A stretch of DNA of 64,000 bases from an uncultured Christensenella sp. (GCA_949948895.1 CATLHE010000001.1:372001-436000), one strand, 5' to 3'. Counted from the stretch's first letter, positions 26,541-35,468 are shown. Translations and numbers: made by a program. Notes: generated from the letters alone by a model not told the origin.

Positions 26541-27248
26541 TTAACTATCCGTTACGAAATTTTTGACAAGTCTTACAAACTTAAAGTTGCTGTCGATATA
26601 GCTGTAATGCCCGCCGTCCAAAAATACGAGTTCGCTTTCGGCTATGCCGCGATGCAAACGCTTTGCCATATACGGCGGCGTATCTTTATCGGCTTTGCCC
26701 CACACGATAAGCGTCTTGCACTTGATATGTGACAACAGCTTGTCAAGATGCGTATTTACTATGCGCACAAAAACTTTGCGCCCGTCGCCGTCCGTTTTAT
26801 TATAATCCTCGGAACCCGCGCCGTCAAGCGGTTTGCCGCGTTTTACACTGCGTTTATACCTTGCTATCTTGATCTTTTTTGCTACTGACAGTCGGGGCTT
26901 TATACCCGCCGAATCGACAAGGATAAGCTTCTTGCACAATTTTTGCGACGCCAATATTATTGCGACCCGCCCGCCGAAACTATGCCCTATGAGTATCGGG
27001 TCTTGTATATCAAGTCCGTCGAGCACGCGCTTTATGTAGACGGCATAATCATATATGCCCCAATCGGGCGGTACGGTTTTGGGAAACGCTATATTGATAG
27101 CGCGAAACCCGAGCGACACTACGGACGCATACGCGCCGTGAAACGATCTCAGGTCCCCGCCCCAACCGTGTAAAAACACGATAGTATCGCCGCCTCTTTC
27201 CAAGCTCGCCTCATATTCGCACCTAACGCCGTCAAGCGTGTATACCAT
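26541..27248 (-). CDS. Alpha/beta hydrolase
   Basis: A 235-residue protein of the alpha/beta hydrolase fold. Oxyanion region FLHGWGGDLRSF, nucleophile elbow IGHSFGG (Ser at about 94), probable catalytic Asp in VWGKADKDTP and His in DGGHYSYID near the C-terminus. The triad is complete, so it should be an active esterase-type enzyme; the substrate cannot be predicted. The ATG at 27248 is preferred; an upstream TTG (27269) would overlap the rimI stop. It lies between rimI and murF in the large operon. Confidence 0.83.
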   Translation of the reverse strand: MVYTLDGVRCEYEASLERGGDTIVFLHGWGGDLRSFHGAYASVVSLGFRAINIAFPKTVPPDWGIYDYAVYIKRVLDGLDIQDPILIGHSFGGRVAIILASQKLCKKLILVDSAGIKPRLSVAKKIKIARYKRSVKRGKPLDGAGSEDYNKTDGDGRKVFVRIVNTHLDKLLSHIKCKTLIVWGKADKDTPPYMAKRLHRGIAESELVFLDGGHYSYIDSNFKFVRLVKNFVTDS

Positions 27249-27265
27249 AGCCGCGCCCCGCAAAG

Positions 27266-27697
27266 TCAAAACTTTTTGGTCATGATCATACCGTTTTTGC
27301 CTTTGTAGTACCCGCGTCTTATATGCACCGTGACGTATCCCGTCGCTTCGTACAGCTTTATAGCGGGCGTGTTGTCCTCGCGGACCGTAAGCGTCGACTC
27401 AGTCGCGCCGAGGCGCTTTGCCCGAGACTCCATTTCCGTAAGCAACGCCGAAGCGACGCCTTGTCTACGGTATTTTTCCGATACCGCTATATTGTTTACG
27501 TCGCAACAGTCTACGACTATCTCGCACGACGCATACCCTATGAGCTCGCCGTGTTCTTCCGCTACGAGAAAGACCGTATTGTCTCGCGCTATCTCGTCGC
27601 GTATCTGCTCGAGCGTCCACGGGCAATCGATATACGCAGTCTCGGCGGCGAAAACATAGTCCGCGTCGGTATGTTCCGCTCTGCGGATATTTATCAT
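27266..27697 (-). CDS. rimI: Ribosomal-protein-alanine N-acetyltransferase RimI
   Basis: GNAT-fold acetyltransferase, 143 residues, that acetylates the N-terminal Ala of ribosomal protein S18 in E. coli. Acetyl-CoA motif VSEKYRRQGVASALLTEM (motif A, R-x-x-G-x-A), then TLTVREDNTPAIKLYEATGYVTVHIRRGYY, typical of RimI. Gene context (tsaE-tsaB-rimI) supports the name. It overlaps tsaB by four bases. Confidence 0.9.
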   Translation of the reverse strand: MINIRRAEHTDADYVFAAETAYIDCPWTLEQIRDEIARDNTVFLVAEEHGELIGYASCEIVVDCCDVNNIAVSEKYRRQGVASALLTEMESRAKRLGATESTLTVREDNTPAIKLYEATGYVTVHIRRGYYKGKNGMIMTKKF

Positions 27698-28314
27698 AGA
27701 TCGCCGACGCCGCGCTCGGGCTGAGGTTTTCTCACGTACAGCGGCAAAAGTTCCGCTTCACCGATAGCGTTTTCTATGTGTTTTTCGACGGCTATTTTAA
27801 GCTCTCGCTCGCCCACACCGGAGAACGCATCGGAAAAGACCGACGCGAGCTTTTTATCCGTGGAAACGGCATGATCCGAATGCTCGGCAACGATACGCTT
27901 AGCCTCGTCGAGCGTTACGCAGTGCGGCGGCTCTATCTCACTGTCGCCGTCGTACAGCGCGATATAGCAAACGCGATTGCCCGCATCCGCTATGGATATG
28001 ACCCTGCCGCTATTGTTGTTATATGAATTGAGCCGCAGATTGTTTACGGCAAAACACGGCTTGCCCATGGCGTAGCAGAAAGTCTTTACCGTTGTAAGCC
28101 CGATACGAAGCCCCGTAAACGAGCCCGGTCCGATACATGCGCCTATAATATCCAATTTATCGAGAGAAGTCTTTGCACGGCGCAGTAAGCCGTCTATCAT
28201 GAGCAACAGCGTCTCAGATCCCGCATTTACTTCGTTCTCGTCGTAATAGGTTTTGCCACCGTAGCCCAATAACGCTCTCGTTCCTTCCGCCGTATCGATA
28301 AACAAATAATTCAT
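27694..28314 (-). CDS. tsaB: tRNA threonylcarbamoyladenosine biosynthesis protein TsaB
   Basis: Non-catalytic ASKHA-fold partner of TsaD in making t6A37 on ANN-reading tRNAs. Signatures: LFIDTAEGTRALLG at the start, IGPGSFTGLRIGLTTVKTF near residue 60, and NNLRLNSY. The C-terminal part is degenerate, as usual for TsaB. Length 206. It overlaps the upstream tsaE fusion by four bases and rimI downstream by four. tsaD itself is not in this window. Confidence 0.9.
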   Translation of the reverse strand: MNYLFIDTAEGTRALLGYGGKTYYDENEVNAGSETLLLMIDGLLRRAKTSLDKLDIIGACIGPGSFTGLRIGLTTVKTFCYAMGKPCFAVNNLRLNSYNNNSGRVISIADAGNRVCYIALYDGDSEIEPPHCVTLDEAKRIVAEHSDHAVSTDKKLASVFSDAFSGVGERELKIAVEKHIENAIGEAELLPLYVRKPQPERGVGDL

Positions 28315-29456
28315 CTTTTTATCTTGACCTCGCGAACGCCGTCCTTACCGTCGATCTTGACAATAGTGACCGACACGGTTTCAAGCCCGTCGAACATGCC
28401 TTCTATGTTTTCCCACCACTCGACCGCGCATACGCCGTCGCCGTTTATATATTCGGAAAGCCCCGCCGCTTCCGCTTCGTCAGCCGAAGCAAGACGGTAC
28501 GCATCGATATGGTTAAACTTGAGATTTCCCGTATGCTCGTTTAAAAGCGTGAACGTGGGCGAAAGCACCTCGCCCGCGACGCCGAGCCCCTTGGCAAGCC
28601 CCTTACAAAACACGGTCTTACCCGCGCCGAGCTCGCCGCTCAACAGCAATACTTCGCCGCCTTTTAACGTGCCTGCGACCTTTTTACCGAGCTCTTGCAT
28701 TTCTTCGGGCGACGCTACGGTATATACTTCCTCACTGCCGCCGAAACTTTCGCCGCTCATATCGCTCTGCGCCGAGACTTGTGCGCCGTCGGTATCTCCC
28801 GCGGCTTTAACGGGCGCGCCCTTGCGCTTTTCTCTGAAAATATAGCTAAACAACCGCTGGAACTGCTTATACAGTATAAGCACCGCCGCGGAAATTAAAA
28901 GAGTCTTTACAAAATTAAACAGCACCGCCCATTGCCAAACGTCGAGATAAAACTCCATGCCCGCAGTCCAGCTGCTCGCGCCTGCATACGCCATGAGAAA
29001 GAACGGGAACGTAAGCAAGTAGTTTACGGGCACCGACCACACGGCTTGAGCGACACAGGCTATAGCGAGAGTCGCGAACACCGTTTTGATGTTGCGACGG
29101 CGCAAATACACTATAGACGGAATAAGGATATACGGCAGCATTATAATTATGTTTGCAAGCTCGCCTACGCCTACCGTCTGAGAAAACGTGACCGCGTGCA
29201 AAAGTTCTTTGAGTACGCCGACTATAACGCCCGCTATCGGTCCCAAAGCGAATCCCGCCATCATGACAAACGCATTGGAAAAGTCTATCTTTAAAAACGG
29301 GACCGCCGGGATAAGCGAAAATTCGAATATCGGAAAATACAGCAAGTACGCGAGCGCGGTAAACACCGCCATGCGCGCTATGTTCTTTGCCGTAAACATT
29401 TCTTTTGCCCGCTCTTTTGCGGGGCGCTTGTTTTTCTTTGCCATCGAGTCTCCCAT
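28311..29456 (-). CDS. tsaE: Fusion: ECF transporter S component (RibU-like) + TsaE
   Basis: One unbroken 381-codon frame joins two unrelated proteins. Residues about 20-200 form a membrane domain of roughly six helices (ARMAVFTALAYLLYFPIFEF, FALGPIAGVIVGVLKELLHAV), typical of energy-coupling-factor S components of the riboflavin/RibU type. Residues about 243-381 are TsaE, the ATPase of t6A synthesis, with the P-loop SGELGAGKT (274-281), LSPTFTLLNEH and VEWWE. A hydrophilic linker (208-242) lies between; Met233 could serve as an internal start. Strong ribosome-binding site AGGAGG before the ATG at 29456. Gene order (tsaE, tsaB, rimI) is canonical apart from the extra domain. Confidence 0.85.
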   Translation of the reverse strand: MGDSMAKKNKRPAKERAKEMFTAKNIARMAVFTALAYLLYFPIFEFSLIPAVPFLKIDFSNAFVMMAGFALGPIAGVIVGVLKELLHAVTFSQTVGVGELANIIIMLPYILIPSIVYLRRRNIKTVFATLAIACVAQAVWSVPVNYLLTFPFFLMAYAGASSWTAGMEFYLDVWQWAVLFNFVKTLLISAAVLILYKQFQRLFSYIFREKRKGAPVKAAGDTDGAQVSAQSDMSGESFGGSEEVYTVASPEEMQELGKKVAGTLKGGEVLLLSGELGAGKTVFCKGLAKGLGVAGEVLSPTFTLLNEHTGNLKFNHIDAYRLASADEAEAAGLSEYINGDGVCAVEWWENIEGMFDGLETVSVTIVKIDGKDGVREVKIKR

Positions 29457-29465
29457 GGTTTCCTC

Positions 29466-30344
29466 CTAAATTTTAGCCGCTTTGAATATCATCGGCGCAA
29501 AAAGCGCCGCCCAGATCGCCATTACGAAATACCGTAAAAAGCAATAAAGCATAGGTATGCTTTGCGGTAAAAACAGCTTGAACGTGTACTGTATACCTAT
29601 CGTTACTATTCCGCCGAACAGCACACGAAGCACGTATCTCGATTTTTTACCGTTCTCGCGAACGTCGTACTTGACGAACCTTTTCTCTATGAAATAGCCT
29701 ATGTCAAACGCGACAAACGCGCCCAAGCCTTTTAATATATCGGCGCTTTCGTCGAGCTTGCCGAGCCCCGCAAGCGTTCCGATTATAACGGCGGCTATGA
29801 CCAAGCCCGGAACGATAAACCATTCTTCTTTATCCTTAAAGAGCGAAAGCAACGCGTTAAACGCAATGGAAAGGAATATTCCCGCCGTAAGCCCGCAAAA
29901 TACGTCGGATAAATAATGCTGTCCCAAATACATGCGCGACACCATGACTAGCAAAGTAAGCATGGTAAATATGATCGGTACGGCTTTATGCTTTTTTCCG
30001 TACTTGACTGTAAGCATGGTGGAAATACTCGCTATGCTCTCGGTATGTCCCGACGGGAACGAATAGGTCGTTTCTTTCTTGCTCAGACTTCGCACGTCGT
30101 CGTAAGCGTTAAACGGCCGCGCGCGTTTAAAACTTTGTTTCATAACGTTTGTGACAGCCACGCCCAATATGTACACGTTAAAGAATCTGAATGCGTACTT
30201 TTTGTCGACACACCAATAAAGCACTACCGCTATCAGCAAAAACAGCGTTTCCGTACCGAAAAACGAAAACACTTCGTTTATAACGGTGAGCGCGGTATTG
30301 GCATGCGCTTGCAGCGCACGTATCAGATCAACTTCAAACTGCAT
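29466..30344 (-). CDS. PAP2 superfamily membrane phosphatase
   Basis: A 292-residue protein with about eight hydrophobic segments. It has the three-part phosphatase signature: KQSFKRARP, YSFPSGHTES and SRMYLGQHYLSD (catalytic His and Asp). Family members dephosphorylate undecaprenyl-PP, phosphatidylglycerol-P or phosphatidate on the outer membrane face. A role in lipid-carrier recycling is plausible, given murF in the same operon, but is an inference. The ATG shares one base with the preceding stop (TGATG). Confidence 0.88.
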   Translation of the reverse strand: MQFEVDLIRALQAHANTALTVINEVFSFFGTETLFLLIAVVLYWCVDKKYAFRFFNVYILGVAVTNVMKQSFKRARPFNAYDDVRSLSKKETTYSFPSGHTESIASISTMLTVKYGKKHKAVPIIFTMLTLLVMVSRMYLGQHYLSDVFCGLTAGIFLSIAFNALLSLFKDKEEWFIVPGLVIAAVIIGTLAGLGKLDESADILKGLGAFVAFDIGYFIEKRFVKYDVRENGKKSRYVLRVLFGGIVTIGIQYTFKLFLPQSIPMLYCFLRYFVMAIWAALFAPMIFKAAKI

Positions 30345-32002
30345 CAGTCTCCGAACCTCGTAACATTTTTACCGTCCGCCCAGAGTCTTTCTATATTATA
30401 AAACTCGCGCGTCTTATCGGTAAATATATGCACGATTACGCCGCCGTAGTCGAGCGCCACCCATTCGCCGTCAACGTCGCGGCGCGTAGGGTCGAGCCCG
30501 TACTTTTTGGTCAATATGTCCTCGGTATAGCCCATGAGCGCTTTCACCGCCGTAGTGGACGACGCGGAAGCGACAACGAAATAATCTGCGATTATAGTCT
30601 TGCCACCGAGGTCTATGATATCTATATCGTGCGCCTTATGCAAACTCAGCTCTGCGGCTACCGTAAACGCGATTTCACGGATCCTGTTCTTTTCTTTATC
30701 GGCTACGGGCGCGAGTTCCGCCGACGGTTTTACGGCGACCGATTTATCGGGTTTATTGAACACAGCCATGGCTTTAGATTTTATCTCGCTGAGTTCGCGC
30801 CCGCCGCGCACCACGGGAAGCGTACCCGACTGCGCTTTATCGTAGCTCTGCCGAGGCTGGTCCTCCGTCGCGGTCTTATCTTTTATTCTCGCGGCATAAA
30901 GCGCTATCGCGTCGTCGGTAAATTTGCAAGGAACGGCGTCCTCTCTATAACCCGCGATAAGCGGCAAGATATACGCCATAGCCTCGTCTTTATCGCGAGC
31001 GCACAGCTCGCGCAAGCGATATACTTGGTCATACCGTCTGCCCGCCTCGCTCTTGTCGGCAAGATAGACTATCTCGTCGAGAAGCGTCATATTGCCGTCC
31101 GCGGTAGTATGCACGCGTATCGCGCGCGCTATTTCGTCCGATACCCCGAATTCCTTTTGCGCTATGTACGCGCCTATGGGAGCGTGAACGGTGGGCTCGG
31201 GATACCCTTCTACGTCGACTGCGCCTGTGTACTCTTTTGCGTCCGTCGATTTTGCAACGTCGTGCAAAATGCACGCGACTACCGCATCGCGCACAGACCC
31301 GCCGTACAGCTTGGCAAGCTCGGCACCGCGCACGGTCGTGCCGTAAATATGCTCTAAACGTTTTTGCGAAAGACCGTGAGCTTTGAGCGCGGCGACGTAC
31401 TCTGAATACGGATCGAACAATCCCTTGGCTTCCGCGACCTTACGCACGATATCGGGTACCGATTGGTTAGACTTTTTGAACGCGGAATCTATCTTTATCT
31501 TCGTCGAGCTTATTGCAAGACCGTTGAACTTTGCCGTCTTGAGCTTGACCTTGCGCTTTTTTAGCAATGCGATATCGGCGTCACTCGCTTCATACCCGGG
31601 TCTCGGCACAACCAAGAACGTAACGAGCGTTTTGAGTTTGTCCAGATCGTGCCAATCGTGCAAGCGTTTGACTTCTTCGCTTCCTATTACCCAAAACAAC
31701 GCCGCGTCTTTGTATTTTTTGGCAAAATACGCCGCGGTGTCCACCGAGTAGCTCACGCCTTTTTTGTTTATCTCACGGGAACAGACTTCCGTCTTGTCCG
31801 AAACAAACAATTTCTTGCACAGCGACAGCCTGACTTTTGCGTCCTCGCTGCCGTCAGTTTTAAACGGCGATATATACGACGGAACGACTATCACTCTGTC
31901 GAACGCGCGTTCAAGGTTTTTTACGATATCGTAATGCCCGTAATGCGGCGGATCGAAACTCCCGCCGAAAATAGCTATTTTTTGTTTTCTCTCAGCTTTC
32001 AT
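30344..32002 (-). CDS. nadD: Triple fusion NadD + YqeK-like HD phosphohydrolase + RsfS
   Basis: A 552-residue single frame. Residues 1-200: nicotinate-nucleotide adenylyltransferase, with IFGGSFDPPHYGH (HxGH) and ISSTKIK near the end. About 210-385: HD-domain protein of the YqeK type, a diadenosine-tetraphosphate hydrolase family, with CILHDVAKS, VHAPIGAYIA and YLADKSE. About 390-435: polar linker. About 440-545: RsfS, the ribosome silencing factor that binds ribosomal protein L14, with DIIDLGGKTIIADYFVVASASS and GEWVALDYGGVIVHIF. In many Firmicutes nadD, yqeK and rsfS are adjacent separate genes. Here all three are joined without stops. It overlaps obg by 11 bases. Confidence 0.9.
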   Translation of the reverse strand: MKAERKQKIAIFGGSFDPPHYGHYDIVKNLERAFDRVIVVPSYISPFKTDGSEDAKVRLSLCKKLFVSDKTEVCSREINKKGVSYSVDTAAYFAKKYKDAALFWVIGSEEVKRLHDWHDLDKLKTLVTFLVVPRPGYEASDADIALLKKRKVKLKTAKFNGLAISSTKIKIDSAFKKSNQSVPDIVRKVAEAKGLFDPYSEYVAALKAHGLSQKRLEHIYGTTVRGAELAKLYGGSVRDAVVACILHDVAKSTDAKEYTGAVDVEGYPEPTVHAPIGAYIAQKEFGVSDEIARAIRVHTTADGNMTLLDEIVYLADKSEAGRRYDQVYRLRELCARDKDEAMAYILPLIAGYREDAVPCKFTDDAIALYAARIKDKTATEDQPRQSYDKAQSGTLPVVRGGRELSEIKSKAMAVFNKPDKSVAVKPSAELAPVADKEKNRIREIAFTVAAELSLHKAHDIDIIDLGGKTIIADYFVVASASSTTAVKALMGYTEDILTKKYGLDPTRRDVDGEWVALDYGGVIVHIFTDKTREFYNIERLWADGKNVTRFGD

Positions 32003-33248
32003 ACATAAACTCCGTATCGAGGATGCGAACGGTGTCGCCGTCCTTTATCCCCGCTTTTTTTAACGCTTTCGTAACGCCGCCGTCGTCCAGCCTGCGTTGG
32101 AAATACGCAAAGCTGTCGCGGTCTTCCAAAACGACCGTTCGCGCAAGCCGCTCTATCATCTCGCCGCCGAGAACGAACGCGCCGTCGTCCGCGCGGGCAA
32201 CTGTAAACGCGTCGGGATCGGCGTCGGGATATTTATACGGCTCGTATTCTATAGGCGCAAGCGGCGGAAGCACTGCGAGCTTGTTTACCGCGGCGCGTAT
32301 AAGCTCCTTTATCCCGCCGTGCGTAACAGCGCTTATTTCATATATCTCGCCGTCCACCGCGTTTTTAAACGCTTGTATATTTTCCTTAGGTGCGCTATCG
32401 CACTTATTGAGCGCTATTATCTGCGGCACATCTTTCAACTCCGCATTATACTTGAAAAGCTCCGTATTGACGTTGTTATAATCGGACACGGGATCGCGCC
32501 CGTCCGCCGCCGATACGTCCACCACGTGTATAAACAGTCTTGTGCGCTCCACGTGACGCAAGAACGTATGACCGAGCCCCGCGCCGTCGCTCGCGCCCTC
32601 TATAAGACCGGGTATATCCGCTACGGTAAAGTTCCCGTCGTCGGTCGCGCAAACGCCGAGATTGGGCGTGAGCGTCGTGAACGGGTAATTCGCTATCTTG
32701 GGATTGGCACGTGTGAGTACGGAAAGCAACGTCGACTTGCCTGCATTGGGAAATCCGACAAGTCCTACGTCCGCTATCGTTTTAAGCTCCAATATGACCG
32801 AGTGTTCTTTAGTCGGCTCGCCTTTCTGCGAAAAGCCGGGGGCTTGCCGTCTCGACGACTTGAACCTTGCATTGCCCTTGCCGCCTTTGCCGCCCGCAAG
32901 CACGGTAACACTGTCGCCGCCGTAAAAAAGGTCTGCGATTATGCCGCCCGTTTCTTCGTCGCGCACGACTGTGCCTCTCGGGACTTTGAGCACAAGGTCC
33001 GCGCCGTTCTTGCCGTGACGATTTTTTCCCGAGCCCGCCGTGCCGTTTTCCGCGCGATAATGCTTGCCGAACCTGAACTCCGAGAGCGACGCGATATTAT
33101 CGGCGGCACATATAATCACGCTGCCGCCGTCGCCGCCGTCGCCGCCGTCCGGTCCGCCGTTGGGTACGTATTTTTCGGTGTAGAACGACGTGCATCCGTC
33201 GCCGCCGTTACCCGCTTTTATATAGATTTTAGCTCTGTCTATAAACAT
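31992..33248 (-). CDS. obgE: GTPase Obg/CgtA
   Basis: Ribosome-assembly and stress GTPase. The N-terminal Obg domain (about 1-157) has its Gly-rich loops (GGDGGDGGS, AGGKGGKGNARF). The G domain (about 158-330) has GFPNAGKST, DIPGLIEGASDGAGLG and NKCD. The OCT domain at the C-terminus (about 345-418) contains VARADDGAFVLGGEMIERL. Length 418 fits the OCT-bearing form of Gram-positives. It begins six bases after the nth stop and overlaps nadD by 11. The adjacent nadD-yqeK-rsfS fusion matches the usual obg/rsfS neighbourhood. Confidence 0.95.
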   Translation of the reverse strand: MFIDRAKIYIKAGNGGDGCTSFYTEKYVPNGGPDGGDGGDGGSVIICAADNIASLSEFRFGKHYRAENGTAGSGKNRHGKNGADLVLKVPRGTVVRDEETGGIIADLFYGGDSVTVLAGGKGGKGNARFKSSRRQAPGFSQKGEPTKEHSVILELKTIADVGLVGFPNAGKSTLLSVLTRANPKIANYPFTTLTPNLGVCATDDGNFTVADIPGLIEGASDGAGLGHTFLRHVERTRLFIHVVDVSAADGRDPVSDYNNVNTELFKYNAELKDVPQIIALNKCDSAPKENIQAFKNAVDGEIYEISAVTHGGIKELIRAAVNKLAVLPPLAPIEYEPYKYPDADPDAFTVARADDGAFVLGGEMIERLARTVVLEDRDSFAYFQRRLDDGGVTKALKKAGIKDGDTVRILDTEFMYES

Positions 33249-33254
33249 ATCCGA

Positions 33255-33896
33255 TTATTTTTGACCGACTGCGGGCACGTTAACCGCTCCGCTCCCGTAT
33301 TTACAAAACTTAGCCACCACGCACTCGTCGCACTCGGGGTTGCGGGCATGACAGCACGCCCGCCCGTGATGGATAAACAAAAAGTGCGCCGACTTATACT
33401 CGCTCTCTTCAAACGCCGCGCAAAGATCGCGCTCTACTGCGTCGGGAGTATTGCCGTCCGAAAGCCCCAGCCTGTGCGCTACGCGAAATACGTGCGTATC
33501 CACCGCTATCGCAGGCTTATCGAACGCGATACTGAGCACCACGTTCGCCGTTTTCCGCCCTACGCCCGCGAGCGACGTAAGCTCTTCCATCGTGCTCGGG
33601 ACTTGTCCGCCGAACTTATCCACGAGGTCGCGACAGCAAGACTTGATATTTTTCGCTTTGGCTTTATACAGTCCGCACGAGCGAATGAGCTCCTCGAGCT
33701 TGTCCGTTTCGAGCGCACAAAACTCTTCGGGCGTATCTGCGACCTTAAAAAGCTTTTCAGTCACAATATTGACGCGCTTATCCGTGCATTGAGCGCTTAG
33801 AATGACGGATATCAAAAGCTCGAAACTGTTTCCGTAGTTCAGCTCGCAAGTCGCGTCGGGATACGCTTTATCGAGTTCTTCCAAAAGCAAGTTCAT
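33255..33896 (-). CDS. nth: Endonuclease III
   Basis: DNA glycosylase/AP lyase for oxidised pyrimidines. Helix-hairpin-helix LAGVGRKTANVVLS with the catalytic Lys, then VDTHVFRVAHRLGL with the catalytic Asp. The C-terminal [4Fe-4S] loop is C-x6-C-x2-C-x5-C (CHARNPECDECVVAKFC). Length 213 is standard. It is the first gene of a ten-gene operon. Its ATG lies six bases after a -10 box, with no ribosome-binding site, so a leaderless start is predicted. Confidence 0.95.
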   Translation of the reverse strand: MNLLLEELDKAYPDATCELNYGNSFELLISVILSAQCTDKRVNIVTEKLFKVADTPEEFCALETDKLEELIRSCGLYKAKAKNIKSCCRDLVDKFGGQVPSTMEELTSLAGVGRKTANVVLSIAFDKPAIAVDTHVFRVAHRLGLSDGNTPDAVERDLCAAFEESEYKSAHFLFIHHGRACCHARNPECDECVVAKFCKYGSGAVNVPAVGQK

Positions 33897-33902
33897 AGGT
33901 AC

Positions 33903-33931
33903 ATTCTAACATAAACGCGCGTAAATGTAAA
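33903..33931 (-). promoter_or_regulatory. nth operon promoter, leaderless geometry
   Basis: Minus strand TTTACA, 17-base spacer, TAGAAT, then six bases (GTACCT) and the nth ATG. It would drive the operon down to the SDR gene at 24208. Confidence 0.65.
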
Positions 33932-33974
33932 TAATTTGACATACTTCTTTTAAAAAAGAAACGGGCGCGGGAAT

Positions 33975-34238
33975 TTACCTGTCGTTTTGGTTTCCCGCAT
34001 TGTACAAAGAGCGATAGCTCGACCCGTCAAACTCGTATACGGCGCGAAGCCCTTGATAATATCCGCGGCTCAAAACGTCGCTGCAAGTCGCATAGTCGGT
34101 ACACTTTACGGACAGCCCGCACCCGCTTCCGAACAGTGTCGGAGTATTGACAAGTCTTGCATACGCGCCGCGGCAAGTAACGTCGTCGCGGAAACGCATT
34201 GCGCCGTTTCTCGATGAAAACGAAAAAATGTATTCCAT
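33975..34238 (-). CDS. DUF3343 (putative Se/S carrier-like) protein
   Basis: A small 87-residue protein starting MEYIFSFSSRNGAMRF and containing FGSGCGLSVKCTD, with the Cys pair characteristic of DUF3343 proteins. These have been proposed to carry selenium or sulfur next to selenium-metabolism genes. It is divergent from an EF2568-type cysteine desulfurase 97 bases away, the classic partner of this family. AGAGGAAA lies 13 bases before the ATG. Assignment rests on length, Cys motif and neighbour; the function of the family is not established. Confidence 0.7.
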   Translation of the reverse strand: MEYIFSFSSRNGAMRFRDDVTCRGAYARLVNTPTLFGSGCGLSVKCTDYATCSDVLSRGYYQGLRAVYEFDGSSYRSLYNAGNQNDR

Positions 34239-34335
34239 AGCGTCATTATTTCCTCTTTTATGTTCTAAACCGTCAAATTTCGCATTTACTAATAACGGTC
34301 TTAATTCGGTATATGACCTCGGAGCTTGATCGGTT

Positions 34336-35457
34336 ATGATTTATTTTGACAACGCCGCCACCACTTTGCATAAACCCGACTGCGTACTGCGCGCAAACGC
34401 GTACGCACTCAAAAACCTCTGCGCCAATGCGGGGCGCGGCAGTCATTCCGCCTCGGCAAAAGCCGCGGGCATTTTGTACGAAGCGCGTAAATCCGTGCGC
34501 GCCTACATTGGTTGCGACGAGGTCATTTTTACGTTTAACTGTACCGACGCGCTCAACACTGTAATATTCGGCACGGCGCGGCGCGGGCACGTAGTGACAA
34601 CCGCCTACGAGCATAACAGCGTTCTGCGTCCGCTCGAGGAACTGAGTAAGCGCGGCATGATATCGTACACGGTAGTCGAGCCCGACATGCACGGCGTTAT
34701 CGATCCCAAAGCGATAGAGCGCGCCATTCGTCCCGACACGTACCTTATAGCCGTCAATCATGTGTCAAACGTAACGGGTACGGTCGCGCCTGTTACTCAA
34801 ATAGGCAACATCGCGCGGCGTTACGGCATACTGTACCTCTTGGACGGCGCTCAGTCCGTCGGGTATATGGACGTAAACATGCGCGAGATCGGCTGCGATT
34901 ATATTTGCTTTTCTCCGCACAAAGGCTTGCATGCCACCCAAGGCATAGGCTGTCTGTGCGTAAAAAACGGCGCGCCGCTCAAACCGTTCAAGTTCGGCGG
35001 CACGGGCACGGCGTCGCACACGGTCGAACAGCCGTTTGATATCCCCGAAGGCTTCGAGTGCGGAACGCTGCCCGTAAACGCCGCTTACGCGCTTATAGCC
35101 GCCGTGTCATACAAAAAACGGCAACCGCTATCGGCGACGCGCGATCTTGCGGCGTGCGGCGAAGCCCTGCGCTCGGGACTCGAAAAAATAAACGGCGTGC
35201 GGCTTTACGGAAAGTACAATACCATTCCGTCCATAGCATGCTTTAATATAGAAGGCATGAACGCATCGCTCGTCGGCGACATACTAAACGAACAGTACGA
35301 CGTTGCCGTGCGTTGCGGGCTTCACTGCGCGCCGCTCTGTCACCGCTATCTCGGCACGATGGGCACGGGCGCGGTGCGCGCATCCCTATCCTATTGCAAC
35401 ACCGAAAAGGAAGTCGAGTTTTTCCTTAAAGCAGTCGCCGAAATCGCGGGGCACTAA
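34336..35457 (+). CDS. Class V aminotransferase, cysteine desulfurase-like (EF2568 type)
   Basis: PLP-dependent fold-type-I enzyme of 373 residues. N-terminus MIYFDNAATTLHKP, typical of cysteine desulfurases. PLP-binding Lys in ICFSPHKGLHATQGIG (about 198), HYLG-like CHRYLGT and the active-site Cys region VAVRCGLHCAPLC near 325. The last motif matches the CsdB/SufS-like group found with DUF3343. A sulfur- or selenium-transfer role is likely by association; selD or other selenium genes are not in this window. GGAG 14 bases upstream is a weak ribosome-binding site. It ends 11 bases before a convergent small gene. Confidence 0.85.
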   Translation: MIYFDNAATTLHKPDCVLRANAYALKNLCANAGRGSHSASAKAAGILYEARKSVRAYIGCDEVIFTFNCTDALNTVIFGTARRGHVVTTAYEHNSVLRPLEELSKRGMISYTVVEPDMHGVIDPKAIERAIRPDTYLIAVNHVSNVTGTVAPVTQIGNIARRYGILYLLDGAQSVGYMDVNMREIGCDYICFSPHKGLHATQGIGCLCVKNGAPLKPFKFGGTGTASHTVEQPFDIPEGFECGTLPVNAAYALIAAVSYKKRQPLSATRDLAACGEALRSGLEKINGVRLYGKYNTIPSIACFNIEGMNASLVGDILNEQYDVAVRCGLHCAPLCHRYLGTMGTGAVRASLSYCNTEKEVEFFLKAVAEIAGH

Positions 35458-35468
35458 CGCTTATACCG

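Noticed and set aside
33120..33165. GCC/GTC-rich repeat in obg
   Set aside because: It encodes the normal Gly/Asp-rich loop of the Obg domain, not a DNA repeat element.
32097..33800. A 567-codon open frame on plus across obg and nth
   Set aside because: Antisense to two clearly real genes; basic, low-complexity composition typical of shadow frames.
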